Positions 32,879 to 42,563 are shown, numbered from the stretch's first letter. The stretch: DNA of 51,179 nt from JAVBKP01 sp031553975 (GCA_031553975.1 JAVBKP010000016.1:1-51179); one strand, 5' to 3'. Notes: generated from the sequence alone by a model not told the origin. Program-made: numbers and translations.

Positions 32879-34333
32879 ATGAAAATAAGCAAATTAAAAA
32901 TCGAAAAATTAAAAACAAACATGATAGTAGTATTGATTATAAGCGCAATACTACTATTATATTTTTTATGGAAAAATCAGGCCTTTGACAACATAGATCC
33001 TATAGAATTTATTACGGAAAACACATCAACGGAACAAACCGACCCCAACACTCTGGTAATTCCAGAGAGAATGATTATAACAGAAGCAGGGCGAATCAAA
33101 TCAGCAGATATTTACTTAGATGTGTTTTGGGCAGAATTCATTGAACATTTTAAGGCATTTTCTGACGGGCAGAATATTTATGTAGAAGAAATTAAAAAAA
33201 ACCAATGGGATAGCGCATTAGAATACGGATCTCTCATAGTGAGATTTCCCTACGATATTAACTTTTCATCTTTTTGCACGTTGTTCTCTGTGAAACAAGC
33301 CAGTGGTTACAACATCATAAATAGTGTTAGAGAAATAGCCTACTCAGAGGCAGGTAAAGAGAGTATAATAGTACATGATAAGGCAAATGACAAGTATTAT
33401 ATTTTATTTAACTCAGACAAAGGCAACCTCTTTGGACAACTGATGAACAAAATGGATGAGACACTAACAGACTACTACTACCAAATGGGTAAGGTATTTG
33501 GGATAAAAAATCCATGCCTAATACCAGAATCGCGAGAATTAGACTTATACAACCTGACATACCTAAAAGAAACCCAAACAGGCAAAGAAGAAAAGACAAA
33601 TCAAATCGCTGAATCTTTCTTTGGGGAAAGCCTAGATTTTATCCGAAAAATCAAAGAATATAACAACACAACAGTTTTTCTATACGGCTATGGGGAAAAA
33701 GTTCTAACTGCTTATAACAATGGACAATTTGAATATAGAGAAGAGCAAAATAGCACGGCAGAAAACCAAAGTATGGGAGACATTATAAGTATAGCTGTGG
33801 ATTATGTAGACAAGCATGGTGGATTTGAGCAGGCAAAAGGAAGTATTACAAAGCCATATATTCAAAATATTCAAGCAGTCGAAGGCAAAAGGAAAGGCTA
33901 CTCGATTCTATTTTGTCTCAAGGTGAACGGCATCCCCGTAGAATATGAGCAAAATCAATTTATAAAAGTAACAATCATAGGAGATCAAGTTACAGAATAC
34001 AGCAGACAAATAATAACACCAAAGATCCCAACCGAGGCTGATTTGGACCAGAATAAAATCATTGCGGCTGCGGATGTGATTTTGAAGAACTACGCTGGAT
34101 CAATGACGGATGTACTAAGAAAAAATGACATAAAGCTATTGCCAAAGGCAAAGGCAGGTGAGGAAGAGTTTAAAAACCTAGAAGATGTAGCAAACAAGAT
34201 TACAGATGTTAGAATAACATATTTGAATTCTGATACAGGAAAACTCACACCTGTGTGGACCATAAGTTTTGACAAAATACAAATATACTATGATGTTAAT
34301 ACTGGAGAATATTTAAAATATGCGGTAAAATAA
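32879..34333 (+). CDS. WalH/YycH-like membrane-anchored regulator
   Basis: 484 residues with a short cytoplasmic tail, one membrane segment (about 14-31) and a large extracytoplasmic part. The layout, and the last domain (TYLNSDTGKLTPVWTISFDKIQIYYDVNTGEYL), resemble YycH, which with YycI tunes the WalK kinase. Overall similarity is modest, so the call rests mainly on the gene order YycH-YycI-WalJ-HtrA-RlmH. I preferred the ATG at 32879; a TTG at 32849 would overlap the previous gene. Confidence 0.7.
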   Translation: MKISKLKIEKLKTNMIVVLIISAILLLYFLWKNQAFDNIDPIEFITENTSTEQTDPNTLVIPERMIITEAGRIKSADIYLDVFWAEFIEHFKAFSDGQNIYVEEIKKNQWDSALEYGSLIVRFPYDINFSSFCTLFSVKQASGYNIINSVREIAYSEAGKESIIVHDKANDKYYILFNSDKGNLFGQLMNKMDETLTDYYYQMGKVFGIKNPCLIPESRELDLYNLTYLKETQTGKEEKTNQIAESFFGESLDFIRKIKEYNNTTVFLYGYGEKVLTAYNNGQFEYREEQNSTAENQSMGDIISIAVDYVDKHGGFEQAKGSITKPYIQNIQAVEGKRKGYSILFCLKVNGIPVEYEQNQFIKVTIIGDQVTEYSRQIITPKIPTEADLDQNKIIAAADVILKNYAGSMTDVLRKNDIKLLPKAKAGEEEFKNLEDVANKITDVRITYLNSDTGKLTPVWTISFDKIQIYYDVNTGEYLKYAVK

Positions 34334-34362
34334 GTATAGTGACTACTAAGGGGGTAAAGATA

Positions 34363-35100
34363 ATGGATTGGACAAAAGCAAAAACTATTTTAATAACAGC
34401 ACTGGTCGTTACAAATGTTATCTTAATTAGTGTAGTAGTTACCGTTCAAATAAAAGAAAACAAGGCCCAAGAGGTCAGACAAGAAACCGTGGCAATGCTA
34501 GCAGAAAAAAATATAGTATTGGCTACTGATATTCCCACTAAAAAAACAAAAATGCCAGTCTTGGCCATTCGATATGAAGCCAATGATGAAGAAAAGATAA
34601 AAAATTTGATTGCTATCCAGGCACTTAGCCCTGATTATGAAGATACAGAAACATGGGCACAGAAAGCATCAGATGAGTTCATCAAAGAATGTGGATACAA
34701 GACGAAAAATGTGAAAGCCTCTAATGTTTCGAAGGAAAAAAACGGAGAGTATACTGTCACATATAAGAACGTAATAAACGGGAAAGAAATAGAAGACAAC
34801 TATATTAGTTGTATTGTGGAAAAAGGCATGATTAAGTCAGTGCAAAGACGTTGGTTTAAACCAATAGAATACGGTAAAACGAAAAAGCAAACAATACCAG
34901 CGACAACGGCACTTATGAGTTTTGCGGCAGAAAAGAAAAATGAAAAAGAGCTAGTGATTAAAGACATCTCCATGGTGTATTGGCTGGATACTTCTTATGT
35001 AAACCCAGAAATCACAGAATCAGATACGGCATTTCCTGCTTGGCGCATCACATATGATGGTGGAAAGAAGGAGTGCATACTAGCTTATGAAATCAATTAA
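34363..35100 (+). CDS. WalI/YycI-like membrane-anchored regulator
   Basis: A 245-residue bitopic protein starting MDWTKAKTILITALVVTNVIL, the YycI pattern of a tryptophan-containing tail running straight into one helix. The extracytoplasmic domain ends with FPAWRITYDGGKKECILAYEIN, as in the YycI family. In Bacillus and Staphylococcus it binds YycH and modulates WalK. The start follows AAGGGGGT. It overlaps walJ by 14 bases. No WalK is encoded in this window. Confidence 0.77.
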   Translation: MDWTKAKTILITALVVTNVILISVVVTVQIKENKAQEVRQETVAMLAEKNIVLATDIPTKKTKMPVLAIRYEANDEEKIKNLIAIQALSPDYEDTETWAQKASDEFIKECGYKTKNVKASNVSKEKNGEYTVTYKNVINGKEIEDNYISCIVEKGMIKSVQRRWFKPIEYGKTKKQTIPATTALMSFAAEKKNEKELVIKDISMVYWLDTSYVNPEITESDTAFPAWRITYDGGKKECILAYEIN

Positions 35101-35893
35101 AAGTCCATTAGAATTTTGCTCACTATCAAGTGGAAGCAAGGGAAATTGTTACTTAATAAAATCTGGAGAAAATGGCATACTGGTAGATGCTGGCATAAGT
35201 GCGAAAAAAATCAGCGAGGGGCTAGCACAAATAGGAATGAATATTGATAATATTCAAGGCATACTAATAACCCACGAGCACTCAGACCACACAAAAGGAA
35301 TAGCCACCCTAACCAAAAAATATGGAATACCTGTCTATGCTAACTGGCAGACCTGGGAAGCTTTAAAGTTAAACATCAACGAAGAAAAAAGGTTGATATT
35401 TGAGACAGGCTGTTTATTTGCAATAGGCGATATAAGGATAAAACCATTTCCCATAGCCCATGATGCTGTAGAGCCTGTGGGATTCTCAATCTTCAAAGAC
35501 AACGTGCAAATCAGTACAATAACGGACACGGGCCACATATCAGATGAGATGTTAGAAGAGATAAAGAATGCAGACATACTGGTATTAGAAGCCAATCACG
35601 ATGTTAATATGCTAAAAATAGGAAGGTACCCTTGGTTTTTAAAACAGAGAATACTTGGTAGCCATGGACATTTGTCCAATGAGGATGCAGGGAGTACTTT
35701 AGTAAAAATCATTAAAGCCGAACCGAAACCAAGACAAATATTATTGGCCCATTTGAGCCATGAAAATAATTTTCCGGAAATGGCCTATCAAACAATAAAA
35801 AACATATTAGAAGAAGACAATCTATACATAGGAAAACACTTTCGGATGAATACTATTATCCGAGAGGAGATTAGTGAAATTTACTATGCATAA
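35087..35893 (+). CDS. walJ: WalJ/YycJ metallo-beta-lactamase fold protein
   Basis: A 268-residue MBL-fold hydrolase. It starts with the family hallmark FCSLSSGSKGNCYLI, has the metal motif HEHSDH (residues 63-68), and later ITDTGHISDEM, LEANHDVNML and SHGHLSNEDA. YycJ proteins have DNA 5'-to-3' exonuclease activity and are linked to repair and wall control. It lies in the conserved wal gene order and overlaps both neighbours, which indicates tight coupling. Confidence 0.9.
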   Translation: MKSIKSPLEFCSLSSGSKGNCYLIKSGENGILVDAGISAKKISEGLAQIGMNIDNIQGILITHEHSDHTKGIATLTKKYGIPVYANWQTWEALKLNINEEKRLIFETGCLFAIGDIRIKPFPIAHDAVEPVGFSIFKDNVQISTITDTGHISDEMLEEIKNADILVLEANHDVNMLKIGRYPWFLKQRILGSHGHLSNEDAGSTLVKIIKAEPKPRQILLAHLSHENNFPEMAYQTIKNILEEDNLYIGKHFRMNTIIREEISEIYYA

Positions 35894-36998
35894 AAAACCT
35901 ATTTTTATAATGGCCCTTGCACTTATAATTGGCGCAGTCTCTGGTTTTGGCGGAGGGGTTGCTGCCATAAACCTACAGAAAAATTATTACAGTAAACAAG
36001 AAATCCAAAGCCAAGAAATAGCCAGTGTCAATGCAGTGACCAACATCAATACCAACACTACATTGGATATTGGGACAGCCATAGCACAAGAAGTAATGCC
36101 CTCGGTGGTAGGGGTAAAAACAATAACAGAGTACAACACATTTTTTGGTACTGAGAGCGGTCAAGGCATAGGCACAGGTGTTATTGTAGATGAAAAAGGC
36201 TATATATTAACTAACTCTCACGTCATAATGGACGGCAAGGCCAAATCAATTACAATTCAGTTGTCCGATGGAAGCGAAATAGCAGGAGAAGTCCTTTGGC
36301 ATGAAGTGGCACTAGACCTAGCTATTGTGAAAATAGACGCACCAAACCTAACAGCAGCCAAATTAGGAGATTCAGACGATATAAAAGTTGGTTCCTACGC
36401 CCTTGCCATAGGCAACCCAATGGGTATGATATTTGAAAGATCTGTAACACAAGGCATTGTTAGCGGATTGAACAGATCCATAGCAGTAGAACAACAAACC
36501 ATGGAAGGGCTGATCCAAACAGACGCATCCATCAACGAAGGAAATAGCGGTGGACCACTGATTAATAGCAATGGCGAAGTGGTTGGAATAAATACGGTAA
36601 AGGTCAAATCAGGAGAAGGTCTAGGATTTGCTGTACCTATCAATACGGCAAAACCAATTGTAGAAGAGTTCATGGCACAAGGTCAATTCACAAGGGCATA
36701 TTTTGGAATCAAAGGAGTAGATGTACAAGAATATATTAATGTAAACAAATCTATGAATCTAGGAACAGATATAGGCGTGTTTGTATATAATATTTTTGAC
36801 AATTCCCCTGCAGCTCTTGCTGGAATCAAAGAAAGTGATATAATAGTAGCAATAGACAATGAAGAGATTAGCACAGTGAGTCAAATGTCAAAAAGGCTTT
36901 ATAGTCATAGGCCTGGAGACAAAATAAAAATACAAATTGTAAGAAATAAAGAAGCGCTAGAAAAAGAAGTAATATTAACGGAGAGTCCAAAACAATGA
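35874..36998 (+). CDS. HtrA-like membrane serine protease (YyxA/HtrC position)
   Basis: 374 residues. A short cytoplasmic stretch and a membrane anchor (about 9-33) precede a trypsin-like domain with His116 (LTNSHVIMD), Asp148 (ALDLAIVKI) and Ser225 (NEGNSGGPLIN). A PDZ domain runs from about 295. I chose the GTG at 35874 because GAGAGGAG lies 4 bases upstream; the ATG at 35886 is too far from it. It overlaps walJ by 20 bases and rlmH by 4. It corresponds to YyxA of the Bacillus wal operon. Confidence 0.91.
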   Translation: MKFTMHKKPIFIMALALIIGAVSGFGGGVAAINLQKNYYSKQEIQSQEIASVNAVTNINTNTTLDIGTAIAQEVMPSVVGVKTITEYNTFFGTESGQGIGTGVIVDEKGYILTNSHVIMDGKAKSITIQLSDGSEIAGEVLWHEVALDLAIVKIDAPNLTAAKLGDSDDIKVGSYALAIGNPMGMIFERSVTQGIVSGLNRSIAVEQQTMEGLIQTDASINEGNSGGPLINSNGEVVGINTVKVKSGEGLGFAVPINTAKPIVEEFMAQGQFTRAYFGIKGVDVQEYINVNKSMNLGTDIGVFVYNIFDNSPAALAGIKESDIIVAIDNEEISTVSQMSKRLYSHRPGDKIKIQIVRNKEALEKEVILTESPKQ

Positions 36999-37474
36999 AT
37001 ATCACAGTGATCTGTGTAGGAAAACTAAAAGAAAAATACTGGATAGACGCAGTGGCAGAATATAGTAAAAGATTAAACAAATACTGCCACTTTTCTATCA
37101 TAGAAGTAAAAGAAGAAAAAGCCCCAGAGAATCTTTCTGTAGCAGAAGAAATACAAGTAAAGAATGCAGAAGGCAAAGCAATCTTGAGCCATATTAAAAA
37201 AGGAAGCTATATCACGGCACTAGATGTACAAGGTGTGGGACTTTCCTCAGAGGGGCTTTCAGATAAAATCAATCAGCTTGGCATAGCGGGCAAGAGCAAC
37301 ATAGCATTTATCATCGGCGGCTCTATTGGGTTATCAGATGAAATATTAGAACAGGCCGACTTTAAGCTATCCTTTTCCAAAATGACCTTTCCACATCAAA
37401 TGATGAGAGTCATCTTAGCAGAACAGGTATTCAGAGCATATAAAATAATTAAAAACGAAACATACCATAAATAA
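36995..37474 (+). CDS. rlmH: 23S rRNA (pseudouridine-1915-N3) methyltransferase RlmH
   Basis: This 159-residue SPOUT methyltransferase acts on helix 69 of 23S rRNA. It shows MNITVICVGKLKEKYW at the start, the SAM-knot block FIIGGSIGLSDEIL, and the C-terminal LSFSKMTFPHQMMRVILAEQVFRAYKI, all diagnostic. The length matches the family exactly. It is joined to the protease gene by an ATGA overlap and is the last gene of the wal-type operon, as in Bacillus. Confidence 0.96.
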   Translation: MNITVICVGKLKEKYWIDAVAEYSKRLNKYCHFSIIEVKEEKAPENLSVAEEIQVKNAEGKAILSHIKKGSYITALDVQGVGLSSEGLSDKINQLGIAGKSNIAFIIGGSIGLSDEILEQADFKLSFSKMTFPHQMMRVILAEQVFRAYKIIKNETYHK

Positions 37475-37594
37475 TTTACCGTAAACCAAAACCTATACAT
37501 ATTGAAATCACATATAAAATTACCCCAGATTGTGCCGATAGACATAATATGTGTATGAATAACAACCAACCACATGAATTTAGGAGGGAAAATC

Positions 37595-40500
37595 ATGATT
37601 AACAATTCTAAAAAGGCAATATCATTCATATTGACAATGCTCTTAACACTAGGACTGGTAGTGGTACCAGAGCCCAGCTTTGCTGCAGTGTCTAGAGAGT
37701 TAATTCCGAGTACTGTCACAATCACCAACAATGCAGGGAATGAGAATGACGTGATTTACATAAACGCCGGATTATTTTCTGGAGATAGGATTGTTGTATC
37801 TCAATTTACTGATATAACCCTTGCTAACGATCCTAGCAAAACCGTAAGCACAGACGTCAAGAGCAATAGCCTTAGGTTTGAGATTCCAGCTGAGACCATT
37901 AGTGATGACCCTTCTGGTGGTGAAGGCACAATATATATGTCTTTGATTGAACAAAACAAATCAGAAAGCGCCAGGGTTCCTGTTACATATGGACCAGCGC
38001 CAAAATCCCTCAAGGTTGTTGAAGCAAATGTGGTTGTTACAAATAAAAACGACGTAGATGGCAAAGGAAGCATTTTATATGATATGGTAGAAGTTACAGG
38101 ACTTCGTGGCGGAGATGTTTTTTATGTATACGCACAAGACCCTAATACGCTAGTCAACGGAGAAAGGCCTGCCTATATAGGAAAATCCAGCACAGTGCCA
38201 TCCAACAAAGGCTCTGCCCAAGCATTTATCAGAAGTATGCCAGAAACAACCTCAGCCGCCTTGAATACGTGCTACATCACAGTGAAAAGCGTTGGCAGGA
38301 CAGAAAGTGATGGAGTTGTAATTTTCTATGAAAAGGAAGAAGTCACAGCCAACAACACAATAACTGCTAGAGGTGTTAATAACCATGGCGCCACCGACAA
38401 AATCATGGTATCAGGCGCATATTCAGGAGACACAGTAGAGGTGTTTCAATGCGAAGAAACCACCAGTTCCACGTCTGCCCTCATTGAGCAAGAACTGACT
38501 AGGTCCTATGGAATTGGAAAAGTATCATCAGGCAAGGTTGATATAGAGATTGTTGTAAGGACCAAAAACGGAAAAGCGCTGGAGGACGAAGGCGGTTGGT
38601 TCATGGTTAAAGTGACCACATCAGGAAAGAGTGCCCTATATAGTGGTCCCTATCGATATGAAGGAGAGCCAGGATCAGAACCGATCAATGACATATACAC
38701 CAACTCGACCAATTCTAATTACATAGGTCCTCTAACGTATGAATATGACGGATCTTGCGTTTCCACACATGGAAGCGTGACAATTTGGAACTATGAGAAC
38801 AAATTAGACAAAATGATAATCAGGAATGTTCGCCCAAGCGACCAAATATATATTGAAACAAATTTAACAGACCCTCAAGAGACCAAGCAAATAAAGAGGA
38901 TTGTGGTAGGCACCAGGGCAACGGAAGTAACGGCAACATTAAAGCTACCAGATATAATTGACCCAGCTACCATGGGAAGTATCACCATGTATGTTATATC
39001 CCCAGGAAAGATACGAAGTCAATCAGTAGTAATCAATTTTGGGCTACCAGAACAAACCCCTGCGTTACTGGATTACACTGGTAGTGCAGATCCATTGAAC
39101 ATTCCAAGCACACTACCTCCAAGCAAAGGTGCCTTTATAGCTGTGACCAATGGGGCTCTAAAGCAAAAAGACGAGATATTGGTGGTGGGGTTAGACCCAG
39201 GTGACAGGGTGTATATATACAAATCTCCTACCCCTGAGGCTCTTGAAAGACCAATGAATACATTGTCTTCAGGAGATGTCAAAAGCAAGAAAACAAGCAC
39301 AATTGTCACTTGTGAATTCCCTTCCACAGGTTCGGGCGTAGTGTACGTTGCTCGATTTATAGCTGGGAAGAAGGAAAGCCCACGTACGGCAGTTCACTAC
39401 GGCAATGAGGTAAAATCTACTGTTGGAGGCATAACATTTAGGCTGATCAATACGGCAGGAAAAGATGACCAAATGATCATTACTAGCGCTAAAAAAGACG
39501 AGGTAATCAAGGCATATACCAACAATGATCCAAAGAATTACACCAATTCATATGTAACAGGAAGTTTCACCAAAGTACTTAGAAACTATGACCCAGCCCA
39601 TCCCTTAGAGACAGAAACCACAACAAAGATTGAACTTCCATCATTGCCCCATGGAGCCACGCAAGGCTCAATATTTATAACAGTGACCCAACCAGATCTA
39701 GCCGAAAGTGATTTAGTAGAAATATTTTTCGAACTAGAGCCAAAATCCACATTTGATCCTAGTCATTTCCAAATAGAAGCCATTAACAATTACGGTCCTG
39801 GGGATTATATAAAGTTTACACAAACGGCGGATAAACAAAATCCAAACCCAGACATAACAGATACAGCTATTGTTGCAAACAGTATAAGAATGAAAAGCTT
39901 CTTCCCTGGACATACGTTGGCTACACCAAAGGCTGAAATCACATTATATACCACCACAGACCCATCCATTAGAGTGGTAATAGGTAAGCTGATATTGGAT
40001 GGAAAGAATCCATCCGTTACAAACAATGGCGTAAGTTTTGAATTAGAGCGCATTGTGACCAGTGGCAAACTTCCTTCAGCAGGAGGCATTATCGCATACA
40101 CTGTAAAATATCCAGAAAGAGCAGAATCCGACAGGATGGAAATAGTTGTTAGCCCAGAGGCCATATCGGGTGTTTTAAACAATGGCAGCAGCCCGGAAGC
40201 GATTATTTGGAATAACATTAACACAGGTAGCCACCCGGACTATATTGACATACCTTTTTCAGACAAAATAACAATAGGCTCCATAGTCACTGTATATAAC
40301 AAACTAGAAGCAAATGCCACAATACTTGGTGTTGGCAAAGTGTTGAAAGCAACAGTCAAACCATCAGACACAGGCATAAGGATTACACTTGTTGGAAAGT
40401 CCCTATTAAATCCAAACGGTGATTCTGTATGGATTAGCATAAACGAGCCTAACAAAGCGGAAGGCGACAGGGTAGAGTTCGTGTATGGTAAAGATATTGA

Positions 40501-40897
40501 AAAGAAAACACCAGTTCCTACCACTACAAAAACAGCCATTGATGGAACAACAAGTACAACGGTAGCGATTTTAGCCATAAACAACAAAGGTGTAGACACT
40601 AAAAACAACCCCAATAGAGACTATATAGTTGTATATGGATTGTTACCTGGGGACGTGGTTAGACTGTATTACGAGCTACCTAGGGTATCAGCGTCAGCGG
40701 CACCAAGGATTACGAGCTTGTTGGTTACCGTGCCATCAGGACAGAGTCATGCAGCATTCTCACTACATATACCAGATGACAACTGGAGTGATGGCGGATC
40801 TACTGCAAATGCGGGATATATTCAAGTAACAAGGCCGGGAATGGGACCAAGCGAGTGGACTTATTTAGAAGAGGCGGCGGTAGCAGGATTAGAATAA
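37595..40897 (+). CDS. Large secreted multi-repeat beta-rich protein
   Basis: 1,100 residues with a signal peptide (KAISFILTMLLTLGLVVVPEPSFA, cleavage near 31). The rest consists of about nine diverged repeats of 90-150 residues. Each opens with a [V/I]xxxNNxGxxDxIxVxGLxxGDxVxVY pattern (for example IAVTNGALKQKDEILVVGL). Most close with ESDxVxVxY (SESARVPVTYG, AESDLVEIFFE). No sortase motif, SLH or choline-binding domain is visible, so it is secreted or held by an unknown means. TAGGAGGG supports the ATG. I do not recognise the family; an adhesive or cell-surface role is a guess. Confidence 0.8.
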   Translation: MINNSKKAISFILTMLLTLGLVVVPEPSFAAVSRELIPSTVTITNNAGNENDVIYINAGLFSGDRIVVSQFTDITLANDPSKTVSTDVKSNSLRFEIPAETISDDPSGGEGTIYMSLIEQNKSESARVPVTYGPAPKSLKVVEANVVVTNKNDVDGKGSILYDMVEVTGLRGGDVFYVYAQDPNTLVNGERPAYIGKSSTVPSNKGSAQAFIRSMPETTSAALNTCYITVKSVGRTESDGVVIFYEKEEVTANNTITARGVNNHGATDKIMVSGAYSGDTVEVFQCEETTSSTSALIEQELTRSYGIGKVSSGKVDIEIVVRTKNGKALEDEGGWFMVKVTTSGKSALYSGPYRYEGEPGSEPINDIYTNSTNSNYIGPLTYEYDGSCVSTHGSVTIWNYENKLDKMIIRNVRPSDQIYIETNLTDPQETKQIKRIVVGTRATEVTATLKLPDIIDPATMGSITMYVISPGKIRSQSVVINFGLPEQTPALLDYTGSADPLNIPSTLPPSKGAFIAVTNGALKQKDEILVVGLDPGDRVYIYKSPTPEALERPMNTLSSGDVKSKKTSTIVTCEFPSTGSGVVYVARFIAGKKESPRTAVHYGNEVKSTVGGITFRLINTAGKDDQMIITSAKKDEVIKAYTNNDPKNYTNSYVTGSFTKVLRNYDPAHPLETETTTKIELPSLPHGATQGSIFITVTQPDLAESDLVEIFFELEPKSTFDPSHFQIEAINNYGPGDYIKFTQTADKQNPNPDITDTAIVANSIRMKSFFPGHTLATPKAEITLYTTTDPSIRVVIGKLILDGKNPSVTNNGVSFELERIVTSGKLPSAGGIIAYTVKYPERAESDRMEIVVSPEAISGVLNNGSSPEAIIWNNINTGSHPDYIDIPFSDKITIGSIVTVYNKLEANATILGVGKVLKATVKPSDTGIRITLVGKSLLNPNGDSVWISINEPNKAEGDRVEFVYGKDIEKKTPVPTTTKTAIDGTTSTTVAILAINNKGVDTKNNPNRDYIVVYGLLPGDVVRLYYELPRVSASAAPRITSLLVTVPSGQSHAAFSLHIPDDNWSDGGSTANAGYIQVTRPGMGPSEWTYLEEAAVAGLE

Positions 40898-40930
40898 AAT
40901 CAATATTTTTAAATTCCCTACTTTATGTGC

Positions 40931-40959
40931 TTGGAATCTTCTCAAAAGTATGTTAGAAT
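40931..40959 (+). promoter_or_regulatory. Promoter of the cheC-cheD-comFB unit
   Basis: TTGGAA (40931-40936) and TAGAAT (40954-40959) with a 17-base spacer, about 60 bases before cheC. It does not look like a sigma-D flagellar promoter. Confidence 0.5.
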
Positions 40960-41017
40960 ATATACACTTGTATGTAATTAATAGAATTTTAATAAATACT
41001 TTTACGGAGGGATACAA

Positions 41018-41632
41018 ATGGCGGAATCATATAGCGACTTTAACCCAGTACAAATGGACTTACTGAAAGAAATTGGAAATATTGGGGCAGGCAACGCAGC
41101 AACGACACTTTCTCAAATGCTTTCAAAACGTGTGGATATGACAGTTCCTAGGGTGAGATTCTTGGAGTATGGCGAAATCGCCAATCTCTTGGGTGGACCT
41201 GAGAATCAAATTGTCGGTATCTTGTTAAAACTTTCTGAAGGCGTTGACGGAATGATGATGTTCTTAATGGAGGAAAGTTTTGCACATACGGCATTAAATG
41301 TTTTGATGGGCAAAGACTTGAAGAGTTTTGATGATGTAACAGAAATGGACCTTTCAGCATTACAGGAAATTGGCAATATTATGGCAGGTTCATATGTGGG
41401 TGCACTAGCAGGATTGACTAATATGTACATAAATATTTCTCCTCCTGAAGTATCTCTAGACATGGCAGGTGCAATTTTAAGCGTACCAGCTATAGAGTTT
41501 GCCAAAGTGGGTGACAAGGTTTTATTTATCGAAGAAGAGTTTGTAGATTCAACGGGGCTGATTAAAAGCTTTGTGCTCTTAATCCCAGAGATGCACTCGT
41601 TAGAAAAAATCATGGCAATGTTCGGTATATAA
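41018..41632 (+). CDS. cheC: CheC-type CheY-phosphate phosphatase
   Basis: 204 residues with the two phosphatase centres of CheC: EIGNIGAGNAATTLS (Glu18/Asn21) and EIGNIMAGSYVGALAG (Glu117/Asn120). Both retain the E-x2-N pair, so both may be active. CheC dephosphorylates CheY-P and is boosted by binding CheD, the next gene. A GGAGGG site precedes the ATG. It has its own promoter. CheA and CheY are not in this window. Confidence 0.92.
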   Translation: MAESYSDFNPVQMDLLKEIGNIGAGNAATTLSQMLSKRVDMTVPRVRFLEYGEIANLLGGPENQIVGILLKLSEGVDGMMMFLMEESFAHTALNVLMGKDLKSFDDVTEMDLSALQEIGNIMAGSYVGALAGLTNMYINISPPEVSLDMAGAILSVPAIEFAKVGDKVLFIEEEFVDSTGLIKSFVLLIPEMHSLEKIMAMFGI

Positions 41633-41662
41633 ATTTGCCCAAGCAGGAGATAGGAAATTAAT

Positions 41663-42145
41663 ATGGCTACAATTACAATTGGAATTGCCGACCTAAATGT
41701 CGTCAAGGCACCAGATAGCGTGATAACTTATGCACTAGGCTCATGTATAGGCATATGCCTATATGACTCAGGCACTAAAGTGGCCGGTATGGCACATATC
41801 ATGCTACCAATGAGTACAGAGGCAGTGGGCGCAATTAACAGAAAAAAATATGCAGATACATGTACCGAAGATTTGATAAGAATGATGGAAAGAGCCGGGG
41901 CAAGACGTTCAGCACTTATAGCTAAAATAGCTGGGGGTGCGCAAATGTTTGCGGTTAAAGATATGTCTAGTGTTATGGATATCGGAAAACGCAACCATCA
42001 GGCTACCGTAGCTACACTTCAAAAGTTTGGTATAAGGATAGTTGCTTCAGATTGTGGCTCTAACTACGGTAGAACCATAGAGTTGTTCCCAGAGAATGGA
42101 GACTTAAAAGTTAAATCTATTGCTAACGGTACAAAAACTATTTAG
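41663..42145 (+). CDS. cheD: Chemoreceptor glutamine deamidase CheD
   Basis: A 160-residue deamidase that converts receptor glutamines to glutamate and partners CheC. The catalytic Cys28 is in YALGSCIGICLYD and His45 in GMAHIMLP; KIAGGAQMF supplies the conserved threonine-region loop. The gene begins 30 bases after cheC behind AGGAGA. The paired order cheC-cheD is typical of Gram-positive chemotaxis systems. Confidence 0.94.
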   Translation: MATITIGIADLNVVKAPDSVITYALGSCIGICLYDSGTKVAGMAHIMLPMSTEAVGAINRKKYADTCTEDLIRMMERAGARRSALIAKIAGGAQMFAVKDMSSVMDIGKRNHQATVATLQKFGIRIVASDCGSNYGRTIELFPENGDLKVKSIANGTKTI

Positions 42146-42168
42146 TTTGTACCATTGTGAGGTGTACT

Positions 42169-42441
42169 ATGCTTAAAAACTATATGGAGATTATAGTGGA
42201 TCATGTGATTATTTCTTTATTTGCAGATGAAGAATTTAATAATTTGTGCAAATGCGAGCAATGTATTAATGATATAAAGGCCGTAGCATTAAACTCATTA
42301 AAGCCGCATTATATCGCTAATAATTCTGGATTGATCTATACAAAGATACAAGAGTTAAGAAGGCAAGCCGAAGTTGATGCCACAGCTGCATTAATAAAAG
42401 GTGCAACCATTGTACATGACAATCCAAGACATAAACAATAA
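42169..42441 (+). CDS. ComFB-family protein
   Basis: A 90-residue helical protein with the ComFB pattern: LKNYMEIIVDHVI, then a zinc-binding cysteine cluster CKCEQC (Cys27, 29, 32) and INDIKAVALNSLKPHYI. ComFB proteins were named from competence operons; cyanobacterial relatives bind cyclic di-GMP. The ATG at 42169 follows TGAGGTG; a GTG at 42157 overlaps that site. It lies 23 bases after cheD, so a regulatory role in motility is plausible but inferred. Confidence 0.85.
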   Translation: MLKNYMEIIVDHVIISLFADEEFNNLCKCEQCINDIKAVALNSLKPHYIANNSGLIYTKIQELRRQAEVDATAALIKGATIVHDNPRHKQ

Positions 42442-42460
42442 ACACAATCTTATAAAAATC

Positions 42461-42494
42461 AAAAACCTTGCGCAATGATGTGTAAGGTTTTTTT
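42461..42494 (+). terminator. Terminator of the cheC-cheD-comFB unit
   Basis: AAAAACCTTGCGCA pairs with TGTGTAAGGTTTTT (14 bp with wobbles) around ATGA, followed by more T. Confidence 0.85.
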
Positions 42495-42563
42495 AATTTT
42501 AAAAATTACCACTATAATTCAAAACAACTTGGGCAAAATAATTGCACAAGGAGGCATGAAATT

